Source: CAZDSS01 sp964508185
GTDB taxonomy: Bacteria; Pseudomonadota; Alphaproteobacteria; Sphingomonadales; Govanellaceae
Assembly: GCA_964508185.1 (NCBI GenBank)
Contig: CAZDSS010000039.1
Coordinates: 1 to 22,467 of the forward strand
DNA length: 22,467 bases
Direction of reading: 5' to 3'
Position numbers and translations under genes: made by a program. How positions within the stretch are numbered: the stretch's first letter is position 1; the number at the start of each line of letters is the position of its first letter. Below are positions 6,974 through 14,874 of this stretch, piece by piece. Below the pieces are notes generated by a model. It was given only the letters and a program-made list of their open reading frames with translations. It was not told where the DNA came from and ran no database searches.

Positions 6974-7073
6974 NNNNNNNNNNNNNNNNNNNNNNNNNNN
7001 NNNNNNNNNNNNNNNNNNNNNNNNNNNNNNNNNNNNNNNNNNNNNNNNNNNNNNNNNNNNNNNNNNNNNNNNN
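6974..7073. other. Assembly gap (100 Ns)
   Basis: Exactly 100 unresolved bases, the conventional filler for a scaffold gap of unknown size. The true distance and content between the AGE-family gene and the MATE gene are unknown. The flanks contain no identifiable repeat or IS end. Confidence 0.97.
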
Positions 7074-7261
7074 ACCGGGTGAAAAGACCATCTTGGGCTG
7101 AAAGCCCGCGACCATGCGGGCGGTTCCCCGAACCCGCTCCCGCGATGCCGGTTGCCCCGCCCGCTCCTTGAGCCTAAAGATGGGATCTTTCGGTCGCGGC
7201 CCCGGCCCGCGCCTTTTGTATTCGACCCGCGGTTGCCCGGCCGCATCTTGCAAGAAACGTC

Positions 7262-8620
7262 ATGGCCCTGAGCTTCATCGAACATGCCAAGCGCACCATC
7301 GTCCTCGCCTGGCCCATCATCCTGGCGCAGGGGCTGTCGCTCATCGCCATCATCGTCGATACGGTGATGGTGGGGCAGGCGGGCGGCGAGGAGCTTGCCT
7401 ATCTCAGCGCCGGGCGCTCCCTCATGTTCGTCGCCATGACGGTGGGGATCGGGCTTCTGGGCGGCGTCGTGGTGCTGACGGCGCGGGCCGATGGCGCGGG
7501 CGATCATGAAGCCTGCGGCCGCATCTGGCGGAGCGGCCTTCTTTACGGGGCGCTGGTGGGCGCGGGATGCTGCCTCACGGTGAGCGTCGGCGGCCCCATT
7601 GCGCTGAGCCTCTTCGGGCTGGAGCCGTCGCTGGTCGCGGGCGGCGGGCGCTATCTCGTCGCCATGGGTGCGAGCATGCCGGGAACCTGCCTGCTGCTGG
7701 CATCCAGCTATTTCCTGCAGGGATTGAGCCGTCCCAAGCCGGGGATGGTGGCGATGCTCGCCATGCTGCCGCTCAACATCTTCCTCAACTGGGTGTCCAT
7801 CTATGGCGAGCTGGGCATGCCGCGCCTCGGCGCCACGGGCGCCGCAATCGCGACCGCGATCACCCAATGGTTCGGCGCCGTCACGCTTTTCGCCTATGTG
7901 CGCGGGAACCGGGCGCTCCGGATCTACGGCACGGGCGGGCGCTGGCGCGGCACCATGGATGCAGCCTGGCGGAACGGGCGGGAGCTTCGCCGCTTCGGCT
8001 ATCCCCTGGGCGTTGCGAGCGGTCTCGAATTCCTTGGCATGACGCTCCTCATCATGTTCGCGGGCAAGATGGGCGTCGTCACGATCTCGGCCTTCGAGGT
8101 GACGCTCAACATGCATCTGTTGGCCTTCCTCGCCGCCTTCGGCATGGCGACCGCGACATCGGTCCGGGTCGGCAATGCGGTGGGGCGGCGGGATTTCGAC
8201 AGCATCCGGATGGTCGCGGTATCGGGCGTTGCGATCGGGCTTCTGTTCCTCACGCCCTTCGCCGTCATCTATGCGATCGCCCCGCAGCCGTTCTTCCGCA
8301 TGTTCACGCCGGAGGAAGCGGTCCATGCCATGGCGCTCACCATGATGCCGTTCCTCGTCGCCGCCATCCTGTTCGACGGGGTGCAGTACATCTTCCTCCA
8401 TTCCCTGCGCGCCGCGGGGGACCAGCTGGTGGCGGCGGTGCTGCAGGTCACCGCCTTCCTCGGCATCATGGTGCCTGCGGGCTGGATCTGCGCCGTGACC
8501 CTCGGGCTCGGCGGCCGGGGCCTCACCCTCGGCTTCCTCATCGGGCTTGCGGCGGCGGCCCTCATGCTGGGCCTGCGCTTCTTCCTCGTGACCCGCCGCC
8601 TCAGCGAGCGGTTCGCCTGA
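7262..8620 (+). CDS. MATE family multidrug/metabolite efflux transporter
   Basis: A 452-residue inner-membrane protein with about 12 hydrophobic segments arranged as two homologous halves. The opening (AWPIILAQGLSLIAIIVDTVMVGQAGG.ELAYLSAG) is the MATE signature. The second half has ASGLEFLGMTLLIMFAGKMGVVTISAFEV and the MATE-typical ATATSVRVGNAVGRRD. The family exchanges Na+ or H+ for organic cations, drugs or metabolites. Start ATG 7262 has only a weak upstream Shine-Dalgarno (AAGAAA). The 188 bp between the gap and the start (7074-7261) contain a small AAAGAT-GGG-ATCTTT hairpin and no other gene. The 3' end overlaps the convergent DUF938 gene by 20 bp. Substrate cannot be inferred. Confidence 0.92.
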   Translation: MALSFIEHAKRTIVLAWPIILAQGLSLIAIIVDTVMVGQAGGEELAYLSAGRSLMFVAMTVGIGLLGGVVVLTARADGAGDHEACGRIWRSGLLYGALVGAGCCLTVSVGGPIALSLFGLEPSLVAGGGRYLVAMGASMPGTCLLLASSYFLQGLSRPKPGMVAMLAMLPLNIFLNWVSIYGELGMPRLGATGAAIATAITQWFGAVTLFAYVRGNRALRIYGTGGRWRGTMDAAWRNGRELRRFGYPLGVASGLEFLGMTLLIMFAGKMGVVTISAFEVTLNMHLLAFLAAFGMATATSVRVGNAVGRRDFDSIRMVAVSGVAIGLLFLTPFAVIYAIAPQPFFRMFTPEEAVHAMALTMMPFLVAAILFDGVQYIFLHSLRAAGDQLVAAVLQVTAFLGIMVPAGWICAVTLGLGGRGLTLGFLIGLAAAALMLGLRFFLVTRRLSERFA

Positions 8621-9218
8621 AGATCAGGGAAAAGTTGTTGGCGGGCATGGCGACGATCTCGTCGAGGCGGAAGCCGTGGCGGGCGGCCACATCCGCCACC
8701 TCGCCCATGTCGCGGACACCCCAGGCGGGATTCTGACTGCGGAGGCTTGCGTCGAAGGCGGCATTCGACGGCGCCGTATGTTCCCCGTCGCGGCGATAGG
8801 GGCCGTAAAGATAGACGATGCCCTCCGGGCCGAGCAGGCGATCCGCCCCGGCGAACAGGCCCAGGGTGGCCTCCCACGGCGCGATATGGATCAAGTTGAT
8901 GGCGACCACCGCCACGATGGGGCCGAAAGACCCGTCCTCCACCGGCCAGCGCGGGGCGGTGACGTCGAGATCGAGGGGCGGGGGCAGGGGAACGCCCGTT
9001 TCCGCCGCCCAGGCGCTGACGCTCGCGCGAAGATCCGGATCGCGATCGCTCGGCTGCCAGATCAGGGGATGAAGGGCGGGGGCGAAATGAACCGCATGCT
9101 CGCCGGTGCCGCTTGCAACCTCGAGAACGAGGCCCGCATCAGGCAGGATCCGCTTCAGCACGTCGAGGATCGGCCCGCGGTTGCGGGCCGTGGCCGGGGC
9201 GTGTCGGCGGGCGTTCAT
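8601..9218 (-). CDS. DUF938 (METTL26/UPF0585-like) class I SAM methyltransferase
   Basis: A 205-residue predicted methyltransferase. Motif I appears as LVLEVASGTGEHAVHFA (residues 30-46), followed by IWQPSDRDPDLRASV, LDLDVTAPRWPV, the FGPIVAVVAINLIHIAPWEATLGLF block and LLGPEGIVYLYGPYRRDGEHTAPSNAAFDASLR, with a C-terminal NNFSLIFRR. This arrangement is that of the DUF938/UPF0585 family (human METTL26 homologues), whose substrate is unknown to me. ATG 9218 overlaps the stop of the MscS gene (ATGA), so the two are translationally coupled. It is the last gene of the five-gene minus-strand operon, and its end overlaps the convergent MATE gene by 20 bp. Confidence 0.85.
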   Translation of the reverse strand: MNARRHAPATARNRGPILDVLKRILPDAGLVLEVASGTGEHAVHFAPALHPLIWQPSDRDPDLRASVSAWAAETGVPLPPPLDLDVTAPRWPVEDGSFGPIVAVVAINLIHIAPWEATLGLFAGADRLLGPEGIVYLYGPYRRDGEHTAPSNAAFDASLRSQNPAWGVRDMGEVADVAARHGFRLDEIVAMPANNFSLIFRRTAR

Positions 9219-10399
9219 TGCCGCCGCCCTGCGCCCCGGGGCGCGGGGAGTTCGAAGACTTCGGGCTCCTCGCCCGCGGCGTCGACCCTGACGGAATCCC
9301 GCATGTAGAGGGCGCGGGCGGGCAGCGCGATCCGCGCGCCGTTCTCTTCCACGATGCGCTTCACCTCGTAGGCCAGGCGTTCCTTGATCTCCAGCCACTC
9401 GCCCCAGACGATGGTGCGGGTGAAGCAGTAGATCATGAGATCGACGGAGTGGGCCGAGAACTTGTCGATGCGCACGAACAGCAGGGCTTCCGGCGGCTTG
9501 ACGAATTCCTCGCTCGCCATGAGATAGGCTTCGATCTGGTCGCGGATGCGGGCGAGCTGCTCGATGCTGGCGGTCAGCTCGATCCCCAGCACCCAGTAGA
9601 TGCGGCGGAAGCGCATGGCCGAGAAGTTCGTCACCACATTGTCCGCGAGCTTGGAATTGGGCACGAAGACCGGCGCCTGATCGAAGCGGCGGATGCGGGT
9701 GGTGCGGAAGTCGATGGATTCGATGGTGCCTTCGACGACGCCCTCGACGAGGATCCACTGGCCCGGCTGGAAGCGCCGCTCGATGATGATGAAGAGCCCG
9801 GCGATGAGGTTCTTGAACAGATCCTGCGCGCCGAGCGCTACGGCGACGCCGAACAGCCCGAGACCGGCGAGGATCGGCCCCACCGCGATGCCCCAGATCT
9901 CGAGAATGGTGGCGGCGCCGAGGAAGATCACCCCGACACGAAGCCCCTTGATCATCCAGGAGATCATGCTTTCGCTCATGACGTCCCGGAAGCGCTGGAT
10001 CGCCAGCGACAAGGGGCTGATGACGCTGAACAGCGCCCAGAAGATGGTGAAGGCGACGAGCGACCGGTTGACCAGGGTGAAGAAGACGGCCAGCGCATCG
10101 CCCGGGGCGAGATACTCCGTCGCGATGAACAGGCCGACCACCACGGGCACGAAGCTCAAGGGCTTCTCGAGCGCCGCGACGGCGACGTCGTCCACCCGCG
10201 ACTTGGTGCGTTTCGCCCGCGCCACCAGATAGCCCACGACGAAGCGGGAGAACAGGCGGCGCACCACGACGAACAGAAGGAAGATGCCGATCGCCACGAT
10301 GATGCGGCCGAGATCGACGCCGAAGACGCCCGTGGTCCAGACATCGACCACCAGCGCCCAGAAATCCTCGAAGCTGCGTATAGTCATGGGCGAGACCAT
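9215..10399 (-). CDS. MscS-family mechanosensitive ion channel
   Basis: A 394-residue small-conductance mechanosensitive channel-type protein. There are about four or five hydrophobic segments: residues ~31-48, ~80-97, ~108-133, ~151-175 and the pore helix. The pore-lining TM3 with Gly/Ala packing reads GLGLFGVAVALGAQDLFKNL, followed by IAGLFIIIERRFQPGQWI and the beta domain (TIESIDFRTTRIRRFDQAPVFVPNS). A soluble alpha/beta C-terminal domain and a polar tail follow. Such channels release solutes on hypo-osmotic shock; here a role in envelope homeostasis next to polysaccharide genes is possible. ATG 10399 is preferred; ATG 10387 is a four-residue-shorter alternative. It starts 20 nt after the O-antigen-ligase-like gene and overlaps the DUF938 gene by 4 nt. 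Confidence 0.9.
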   Translation of the reverse strand: MVSPMTIRSFEDFWALVVDVWTTGVFGVDLGRIIVAIGIFLLFVVVRRLFSRFVVGYLVARAKRTKSRVDDVAVAALEKPLSFVPVVVGLFIATEYLAPGDALAVFFTLVNRSLVAFTIFWALFSVISPLSLAIQRFRDVMSESMISWMIKGLRVGVIFLGAATILEIWGIAVGPILAGLGLFGVAVALGAQDLFKNLIAGLFIIIERRFQPGQWILVEGVVEGTIESIDFRTTRIRRFDQAPVFVPNSKLADNVVTNFSAMRFRRIYWVLGIELTASIEQLARIRDQIEAYLMASEEFVKPPEALLFVRIDKFSAHSVDLMIYCFTRTIVWGEWLEIKERLAYEVKRIVEENGARIALPARALYMRDSVRVDAAGEEPEVFELPAPRGAGRRQ

Positions 10400-10419
10400 A
10401 ACAGAATCTCGCCCGCGGT

Positions 10420-12756
10420 CTACCCCCGGGCTTGCGGATTGCGCCCCGGCTGCCTGTCGAGCCTGCCGAGAATGAGGCCGGTGAAAAGCAGAAGATAGAA
10501 CAGGGTCGCGACCCGCGGCATGTCGAGAAGCGTGCCGAAACTGCCGACCGCGAGGAAGCTTAAGATCGCGGGCAGGATCACCACCGCAAGCCGGTCGCCC
10601 CGGCGCACCGCCACGACGAGGCGGAAGGCGGCGACCGCCACCGCGATCAGGAACACGCCAAGCCCGAATCCGCCCTGTTCGATGAACAGGTGGAGATAGA
10701 GGTTCTTGGAATGCCAGGCCAGATGCTCGAAATCGCTGACCAGGAACCAGCGGTCCATGCCCGCGGAAAAATCGCCGTTCGCGACGAGATTGCGGCCGTT
10801 CTCGTCGATCACCTTCACGTCCGTCACCTGCACCACGCCGCTGCCGTTGAACAGCATCAATGTGGTGGGCCAGTAGAGGGGGCCGGCGCGGCCGAGCTTG
10901 CCCGACTGGATCTCGCCGCCGAAATCCTGCCAGACGAAATCCTCTTCCCCCTTCTTGAAGCGGCGGATCTTGTGGCGGCAGTCGGGGACGTAGCGTTCGG
11001 AATAAAGGATATGCTTGTGGCAAATCTTCATGGCGAAGATGGGCCGCCCGCTTTCCGGGCGGATTTTCGCCTCCAGCCGGTAGGTCTTGCCCGGCTCGAT
11101 GGGCAGGCGCTGGATGATGTTGAAGTCGCCGCCGCCGAGCCGGAGATAGCTCAAGCCGCCCTCCTGCACCGGTTCATAGGTCGCAAGCGGGAAGGAGCGG
11201 TTGCTGTTCACCATGTAGGAGAAGAAGAGCTTGGGGAAGCTTCCCGGCCCCATGCCGAAGACCTGTGCGGTCAATGACGGGTCCATGGCGGCGCGGGCGC
11301 GGGCCCAATGCTCCTGCCGGGTGCCGAGGTCGCGCTCGACCGTGGCGAAGCGCGCCTGCGCCCGGTAGCCGCTGAGCGGCGGAATGGTGCCGACCCAGAA
11401 CAGGGCGGCGAGGAACAGGAGGGTTGCGGTCGCAAAGGGGCTCGCGCCCGCGAACAGGCGGCGGGTCGCCGCCATGGGCAGGATCGAGCCCACGAGCGCC
11501 GCGGCGACCGCGAGCGTGAAGGCGGTCCCGGCGTCGTTCGCCGCCCACTTGCTTGAAAGAAGCGACCCGTGGATGCGGAAGCCGGCGAGCACCGCGGCGA
11601 GAACGATGAGGCCGAGGGCGGGAAGCAGGAATTGCCGGGGCGCGATGCGGACGAGGATCGCGCTGCCGCAGAGAAGGGCGATGGCGATCGCCAGCGCCTC
11701 GAATCCGCCGCGGCCGTAGAGGACGGCGAACAGGGCGGTAATGAGGGCAAGGAGGACGAGACCGGCGAGAATGCGCGGCGCGAGCCTACGCGCCTCGCCG
11801 CCGCCGCCGCGGAGGACGAGAAGAAGGCCGACGCCCAGGAGCCCGATGCCGTAGCCCGCATAGAGCCCGCGGGAGAAGGTGACCATCACCCCATAGGTGC
11901 CGAGGGCGAAGACGGCGAGCCCCGCCGCCCGCACCCAGAGTTTCCGCGCGAACAGCACGGGATAGAGGGAGAAGGGCGCGGCGAGGGAAAGATAGCCGTC
12001 GATGGCCTCGCCCCCCACATGCATGCCGGAGAAGAGCCCCGTCGCGCGGTAGGTGCCCGAGAAGTCGAGCAGGCTTTCAAGAAGGCCGTAGATGTTGCGG
12101 GCAAAGACGAGATCGGCGAAGACGCCCCGCTCCCAAAGGATTCCGATCCCCGCAAGGCCGAGGCCGATCACCATCCCGGCGGCGAGGCGGTCGCGCGCAT
12201 CCTCCGCATCCGCGGCGAAGGCCGCATGCAGGGCGGGCAGCAGCAGCCAGGCCCAGAAGAAGCCCTTGGCGACGCGAAGCGCGTTCCATGGGCTGAGGTA
12301 GCTCGCGAAGCTCGACCCGTCGACCGGCGGCAGGGGCAGAAGGACGAGCGCCGTGCTGACGATGACGGAGAATGCGAGCAGCGCCGGCACGCGGTAGGGA
12401 TGGCGGAAAAGCCCCGGCAGGGTGCGGCCCGCCGCGCCCGTGCCGTAGATCACGGCAAGGGTTGCGAGAACGAGGAAATCGAACTCGGTCAGGAAGAAGC
12501 GACCGCTCCACAGCGCGAGATCGAAGACGGGAAGCGCCGCGGGGAGGACGATAAGCCACAGCCGCGGCCAGCGCAGGAGGGCCCCCATGTAGGCGGCGAG
12601 CAACAGGGCGATGGGCAGGCGCGCCACGGGGAAATCCACGACCCGCCAGGTCAGCACCATGACGAGCGCGGTGCCGAGGACGAGGCCGAGGGCGCGGCTC
12701 AATCCGAGACCCAGGCGCGGGCGGGCGACGAGGGTCTCGCCGGACGCGATCGTCAT
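10420..12756 (-). CDS. O-antigen ligase/polymerase-like membrane protein with inserted carbohydrate-binding-like domain
   Basis: A 778-residue polytopic inner-membrane protein. Residues 1-460 carry about ten or more hydrophobic segments. The Wzy_C/O-antigen-ligase hallmarks are VTFSRGLYAGYGIG (residues 292-305) and, near the end, WHSKNLYLHLFIEQGGFG (681-698) with the putative catalytic His682. The usual single periplasmic loop is enlarged. Residues ~520-675 are hydrophilic and resemble a beta-sandwich carbohydrate-binding module (LRLGGGDFNIIQRLPIEPGKTYRLEAKIRPESG, then NLVANGDFSAGMDRW). Such enzymes transfer or polymerise lipid-linked glycans on the periplasmic face. Whether this is a ligase or a polymerase cannot be decided here. 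It is the third gene of the minus operon, 5 nt after the beta-helix gene. Confidence 0.82.
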   Translation of the reverse strand: MTIASGETLVARPRLGLGLSRALGLVLGTALVMVLTWRVVDFPVARLPIALLLAAYMGALLRWPRLWLIVLPAALPVFDLALWSGRFFLTEFDFLVLATLAVIYGTGAAGRTLPGLFRHPYRVPALLAFSVIVSTALVLLPLPPVDGSSFASYLSPWNALRVAKGFFWAWLLLPALHAAFAADAEDARDRLAAGMVIGLGLAGIGILWERGVFADLVFARNIYGLLESLLDFSGTYRATGLFSGMHVGGEAIDGYLSLAAPFSLYPVLFARKLWVRAAGLAVFALGTYGVMVTFSRGLYAGYGIGLLGVGLLLVLRGGGGEARRLAPRILAGLVLLALITALFAVLYGRGGFEALAIAIALLCGSAILVRIAPRQFLLPALGLIVLAAVLAGFRIHGSLLSSKWAANDAGTAFTLAVAAALVGSILPMAATRRLFAGASPFATATLLFLAALFWVGTIPPLSGYRAQARFATVERDLGTRQEHWARARAAMDPSLTAQVFGMGPGSFPKLFFSYMVNSNRSFPLATYEPVQEGGLSYLRLGGGDFNIIQRLPIEPGKTYRLEAKIRPESGRPIFAMKICHKHILYSERYVPDCRHKIRRFKKGEEDFVWQDFGGEIQSGKLGRAGPLYWPTTLMLFNGSGVVQVTDVKVIDENGRNLVANGDFSAGMDRWFLVSDFEHLAWHSKNLYLHLFIEQGGFGLGVFLIAVAVAAFRLVVAVRRGDRLAVVILPAILSFLAVGSFGTLLDMPRVATLFYLLLFTGLILGRLDRQPGRNPQARG

Positions 12757-12761
12757 GGACG

Positions 12762-13748
12762 TCAGCCTCCCGTCCGGCGGTTGTCGACGAGCTTGCCTGG
12801 GCCGCGCAGAAGCGTTCCCGGCCCGGTGAAATGGTTTTCGACGACCTCTGCCGGAACCTGCAAGTGGTTGTGAATAAAGATGCCTTTACGATAGTCGTTG
12901 ATGATGCGGTTCGCAATGACGCGGAGGCTGTTTTCCGCATGCAGCGCCTTTTCCGCGCCGTAGCTGATGAGGGTCGTATTGTCGGGGCTTGCGTTGCGGT
13001 GCAGGCGATTGCCGCGGATGACGGCGACGCCGCCCGCGGGGAGGTCGATCAGGTAGCTCGACCTTCCGTCGGGGCCGTCGAAGATCTCGTTGTCGATGAT
13101 GTTGTTGACGGCGGCGCGGCTCTTGACGTTGTGGCCATGCCTTGCGCCGTGGATCTTCGACCCCACGAGGGTGAAGGAGCGCACGGTGCCGATATAGATG
13201 TTGTGGCCGATCTCCCAGCCGTCGTGGGGCGGAACGATGTTGGCGAAGAACTCCGAATTGCGGATGACGATGTCGCTCTTCAGGTTCTTGCCGCTCATCA
13301 CTCCCATCTCGTTGTGGTGGAAGTAGCAGTTCTCGATCACGAGCCCTGCGCCCTCGCTGCGGATTCCGGCGCCGTTGAGGTCGCGCACTCTGGCGCCCGA
13401 GAATTCGATGTTCTCGATGCGCACATTGTCGCCGCGGATGACCCAGATGGCCTTGGCCTCCGCCGCCTTGCCCGCGGCCTTGAGATGGGGCCGGCCGTTG
13501 ACGCCGCGGATCGTCAGGTTGTCCTGCCGCCAGACGGCGACGTCGCCCGCATATTCCGCGGCCGCGATCTCCACCACATCGCCGTCCTGGGCGAGGGACG
13601 CAGCGATGCTGGGGACCGATATGGGCGTCCCCGGCGCGACCTTGATGACGCGGCCGCCGGTCGGAAGATCCGCCGCGGCGGGCGCCGCCAGGCTGAGCAG
13701 CAGGAACAGGAGGGCGGCGAGGGCGGGGGGCTTGCCGGTTGCGCGCAT
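12762..13748 (-). CDS. Secreted right-handed parallel beta-helix protein
   Basis: A 328-residue exported protein. The first ~27 residues form a Sec signal peptide (hydrophobic core LAALLFLLLSLAAPAAA, probable cleavage before DLPTGG). The mature part shows repeated ~22-25-residue coils of pectate-lyase type: NLTIRGVNG, NVRIENIEFSG, GLVIENCYFHHNEMGVMSG, DIVIRNSEFFANI, SFTLVGSKIHGARHGHNVKS, NNIIDNEIFDG, AVIRGNRLHRNAS and LRVIANRIINDYRKGIFIHNH. This fold is used by polysaccharide lyases, C5-epimerases and adhesins; catalytic residues cannot be picked reliably. ATG 13748 is preferred because AAGGAG lies 7 nt upstream. ATG 13754, overlapping the previous stop, is too close to that site. It probably modifies or trims a glycan made by the neighbouring ligase/polymerase. 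Confidence 0.83.
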   Translation of the reverse strand: MRATGKPPALAALLFLLLSLAAPAAADLPTGGRVIKVAPGTPISVPSIAASLAQDGDVVEIAAAEYAGDVAVWRQDNLTIRGVNGRPHLKAAGKAAEAKAIWVIRGDNVRIENIEFSGARVRDLNGAGIRSEGAGLVIENCYFHHNEMGVMSGKNLKSDIVIRNSEFFANIVPPHDGWEIGHNIYIGTVRSFTLVGSKIHGARHGHNVKSRAAVNNIIDNEIFDGPDGRSSYLIDLPAGGVAVIRGNRLHRNASPDNTTLISYGAEKALHAENSLRVIANRIINDYRKGIFIHNHLQVPAEVVENHFTGPGTLLRGPGKLVDNRRTGG

Positions 13749-13750
13749 CG

Positions 13751-14728
13751 TCATTCTCCTTGTCCCTGCATGGTGATCTTCGCGACCGCCGCGGGATGGC
13801 GCGGGGCGCGGCTTCGCGGACTGGTGAAATCGAGCGGGGTGAGATCGGCGAGGGCCGGATGGCTCGCGGTGAACGCCTCGAAATCCTCGAGCACCGCATC
13901 CATCACCGCGCGGACGAGGGCGGGGGGAATGTCGCGGCGGGCGACGAGCAGGGCCTGGCGGCTGACGGTGGCGACCGGCCGCTCCTGCCCGCGATAGGTC
14001 CCGGCCGGGATCACGGCCGCGCGATAGGCGGGGTCGCGCTGGCGGATGCGGGTGATGGTGAAGGAATCGAGCGGCACGAGCCGCGCCGCGCAATTGAGCA
14101 TCAGTTCCTGCACATTGCCCGCGGGATGCCCGGTCATGAGGAGGAGCGCCACGGGATCGTCGTCCGCGCAGAATTCGGACGCCGCCATGTGACGGCCGCT
14201 CAAGGTGACGGGATCCGGCGCCCGAACGCCGAGGGCGGTCGCGAGGATGATGGCGGTGATGCGGTGGCCGCTTCCCATGGGCCCGCTGCGGAGCAGCCTG
14301 GGCGGCAGGGCATGGATCTCCCTGATGCGCGGATCGGGCGGCGCGACGACGGTGAGATATTCCTCATGAAGCCCGGCGACCACGCCGAGGTCACGGATCA
14401 CGAGCTCGCTGTATCCCGGAATGTCGCCCTGGATGATGGCCATCTGGGCCTCTCCGCTCCGCATGAGATCGAGATTGGCGGAGGATCCGGGGCTCGGCAG
14501 GGCGGCGCAATGGATGCGCGCCGCGGTCGCCGCGATCGTTCGGGCGCACAGGGCGCGGCCCACGGGATAATAGACGCCGTCCACAGGCCCGGTCGCGATC
14601 GCAACATAGTCGCGGGGCGGACTTTCCGCCGCCGCTGCGCCGTGGGGGAGGGTGAGGGCCACGAGCAGCGCAAGGATCCTGCCGCCCCATCCCGTCCGTC
14701 CCGTGATCCCTGCCGTCGTCATCCGCAT
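13751..14728 (-). CDS. Orphan TAXI-type periplasmic solute-binding protein
   Basis: A 325-residue exported protein. A signal peptide (ILALLVALTLPHGAAAA) precedes YVAIATGPVDGVYYPVGRALC and the TAXI-family signature SSANLDLMRSGEAQMAIIQGDI. Later segments such as EYLTVVAPPDPRIREIHALP, GSGHRITAIILATALG and MTGHPAGNVQELMLNCAARLVPLD fit the two-lobed TAXI/TRAP binding-protein fold. TAXI proteins normally hand solutes to a fused TRAP membrane component (DctQM type), and none is encoded in this window. A sensory or glycan-binding role is therefore possible. Start: ATG 14728, with ATG 14722 as alternative; an upstream extension to 14827 lacks signal-peptide logic. It is the first gene of the minus operon, and its stop is within a few nt of the beta-helix start. 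Confidence 0.82.
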   Translation of the reverse strand: MRMTTAGITGRTGWGGRILALLVALTLPHGAAAAESPPRDYVAIATGPVDGVYYPVGRALCARTIAATAARIHCAALPSPGSSANLDLMRSGEAQMAIIQGDIPGYSELVIRDLGVVAGLHEEYLTVVAPPDPRIREIHALPPRLLRSGPMGSGHRITAIILATALGVRAPDPVTLSGRHMAASEFCADDDPVALLLMTGHPAGNVQELMLNCAARLVPLDSFTITRIRQRDPAYRAAVIPAGTYRGQERPVATVSRQALLVARRDIPPALVRAVMDAVLEDFEAFTASHPALADLTPLDFTSPRSRAPRHPAAVAKITMQGQGE

Positions 14729-14874
14729 TCCGGGGAATTCCGTTGCACTTTCGCAGGAATTGAAACACTCTTTAGACTTAATTCGTTTCGTAGTCACCAC
14801 CAGCAGATCAGATCTCCCGCCTGTCATGGACGTCAGAAACCCATGCCCGCGGCGAGCAAATTCGAGGGGGACTC

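Noticed and set aside
7176..7190. AAAGAT-GGG-ATCTTT hairpin upstream of the MATE gene as a terminator or operator
   Set aside because: Only 6 bp and AT-rich, with no T-tract or regulator match. Too weak to call.
9113..10498. Plus-strand open frame opposite the DUF938 and MscS genes (461 codons)
   Set aside because: His/Asp/Glu/Arg-rich shadow translation. The minus strand carries the MscS pore helix and beta domain.
11569..12873. Plus-strand open frame opposite the O-antigen-ligase-like gene (434 codons)
   Set aside because: A charged, repetitive Glu/Arg/Gly translation with no domain. The opposite strand has clear membrane segments and a tight operon context.
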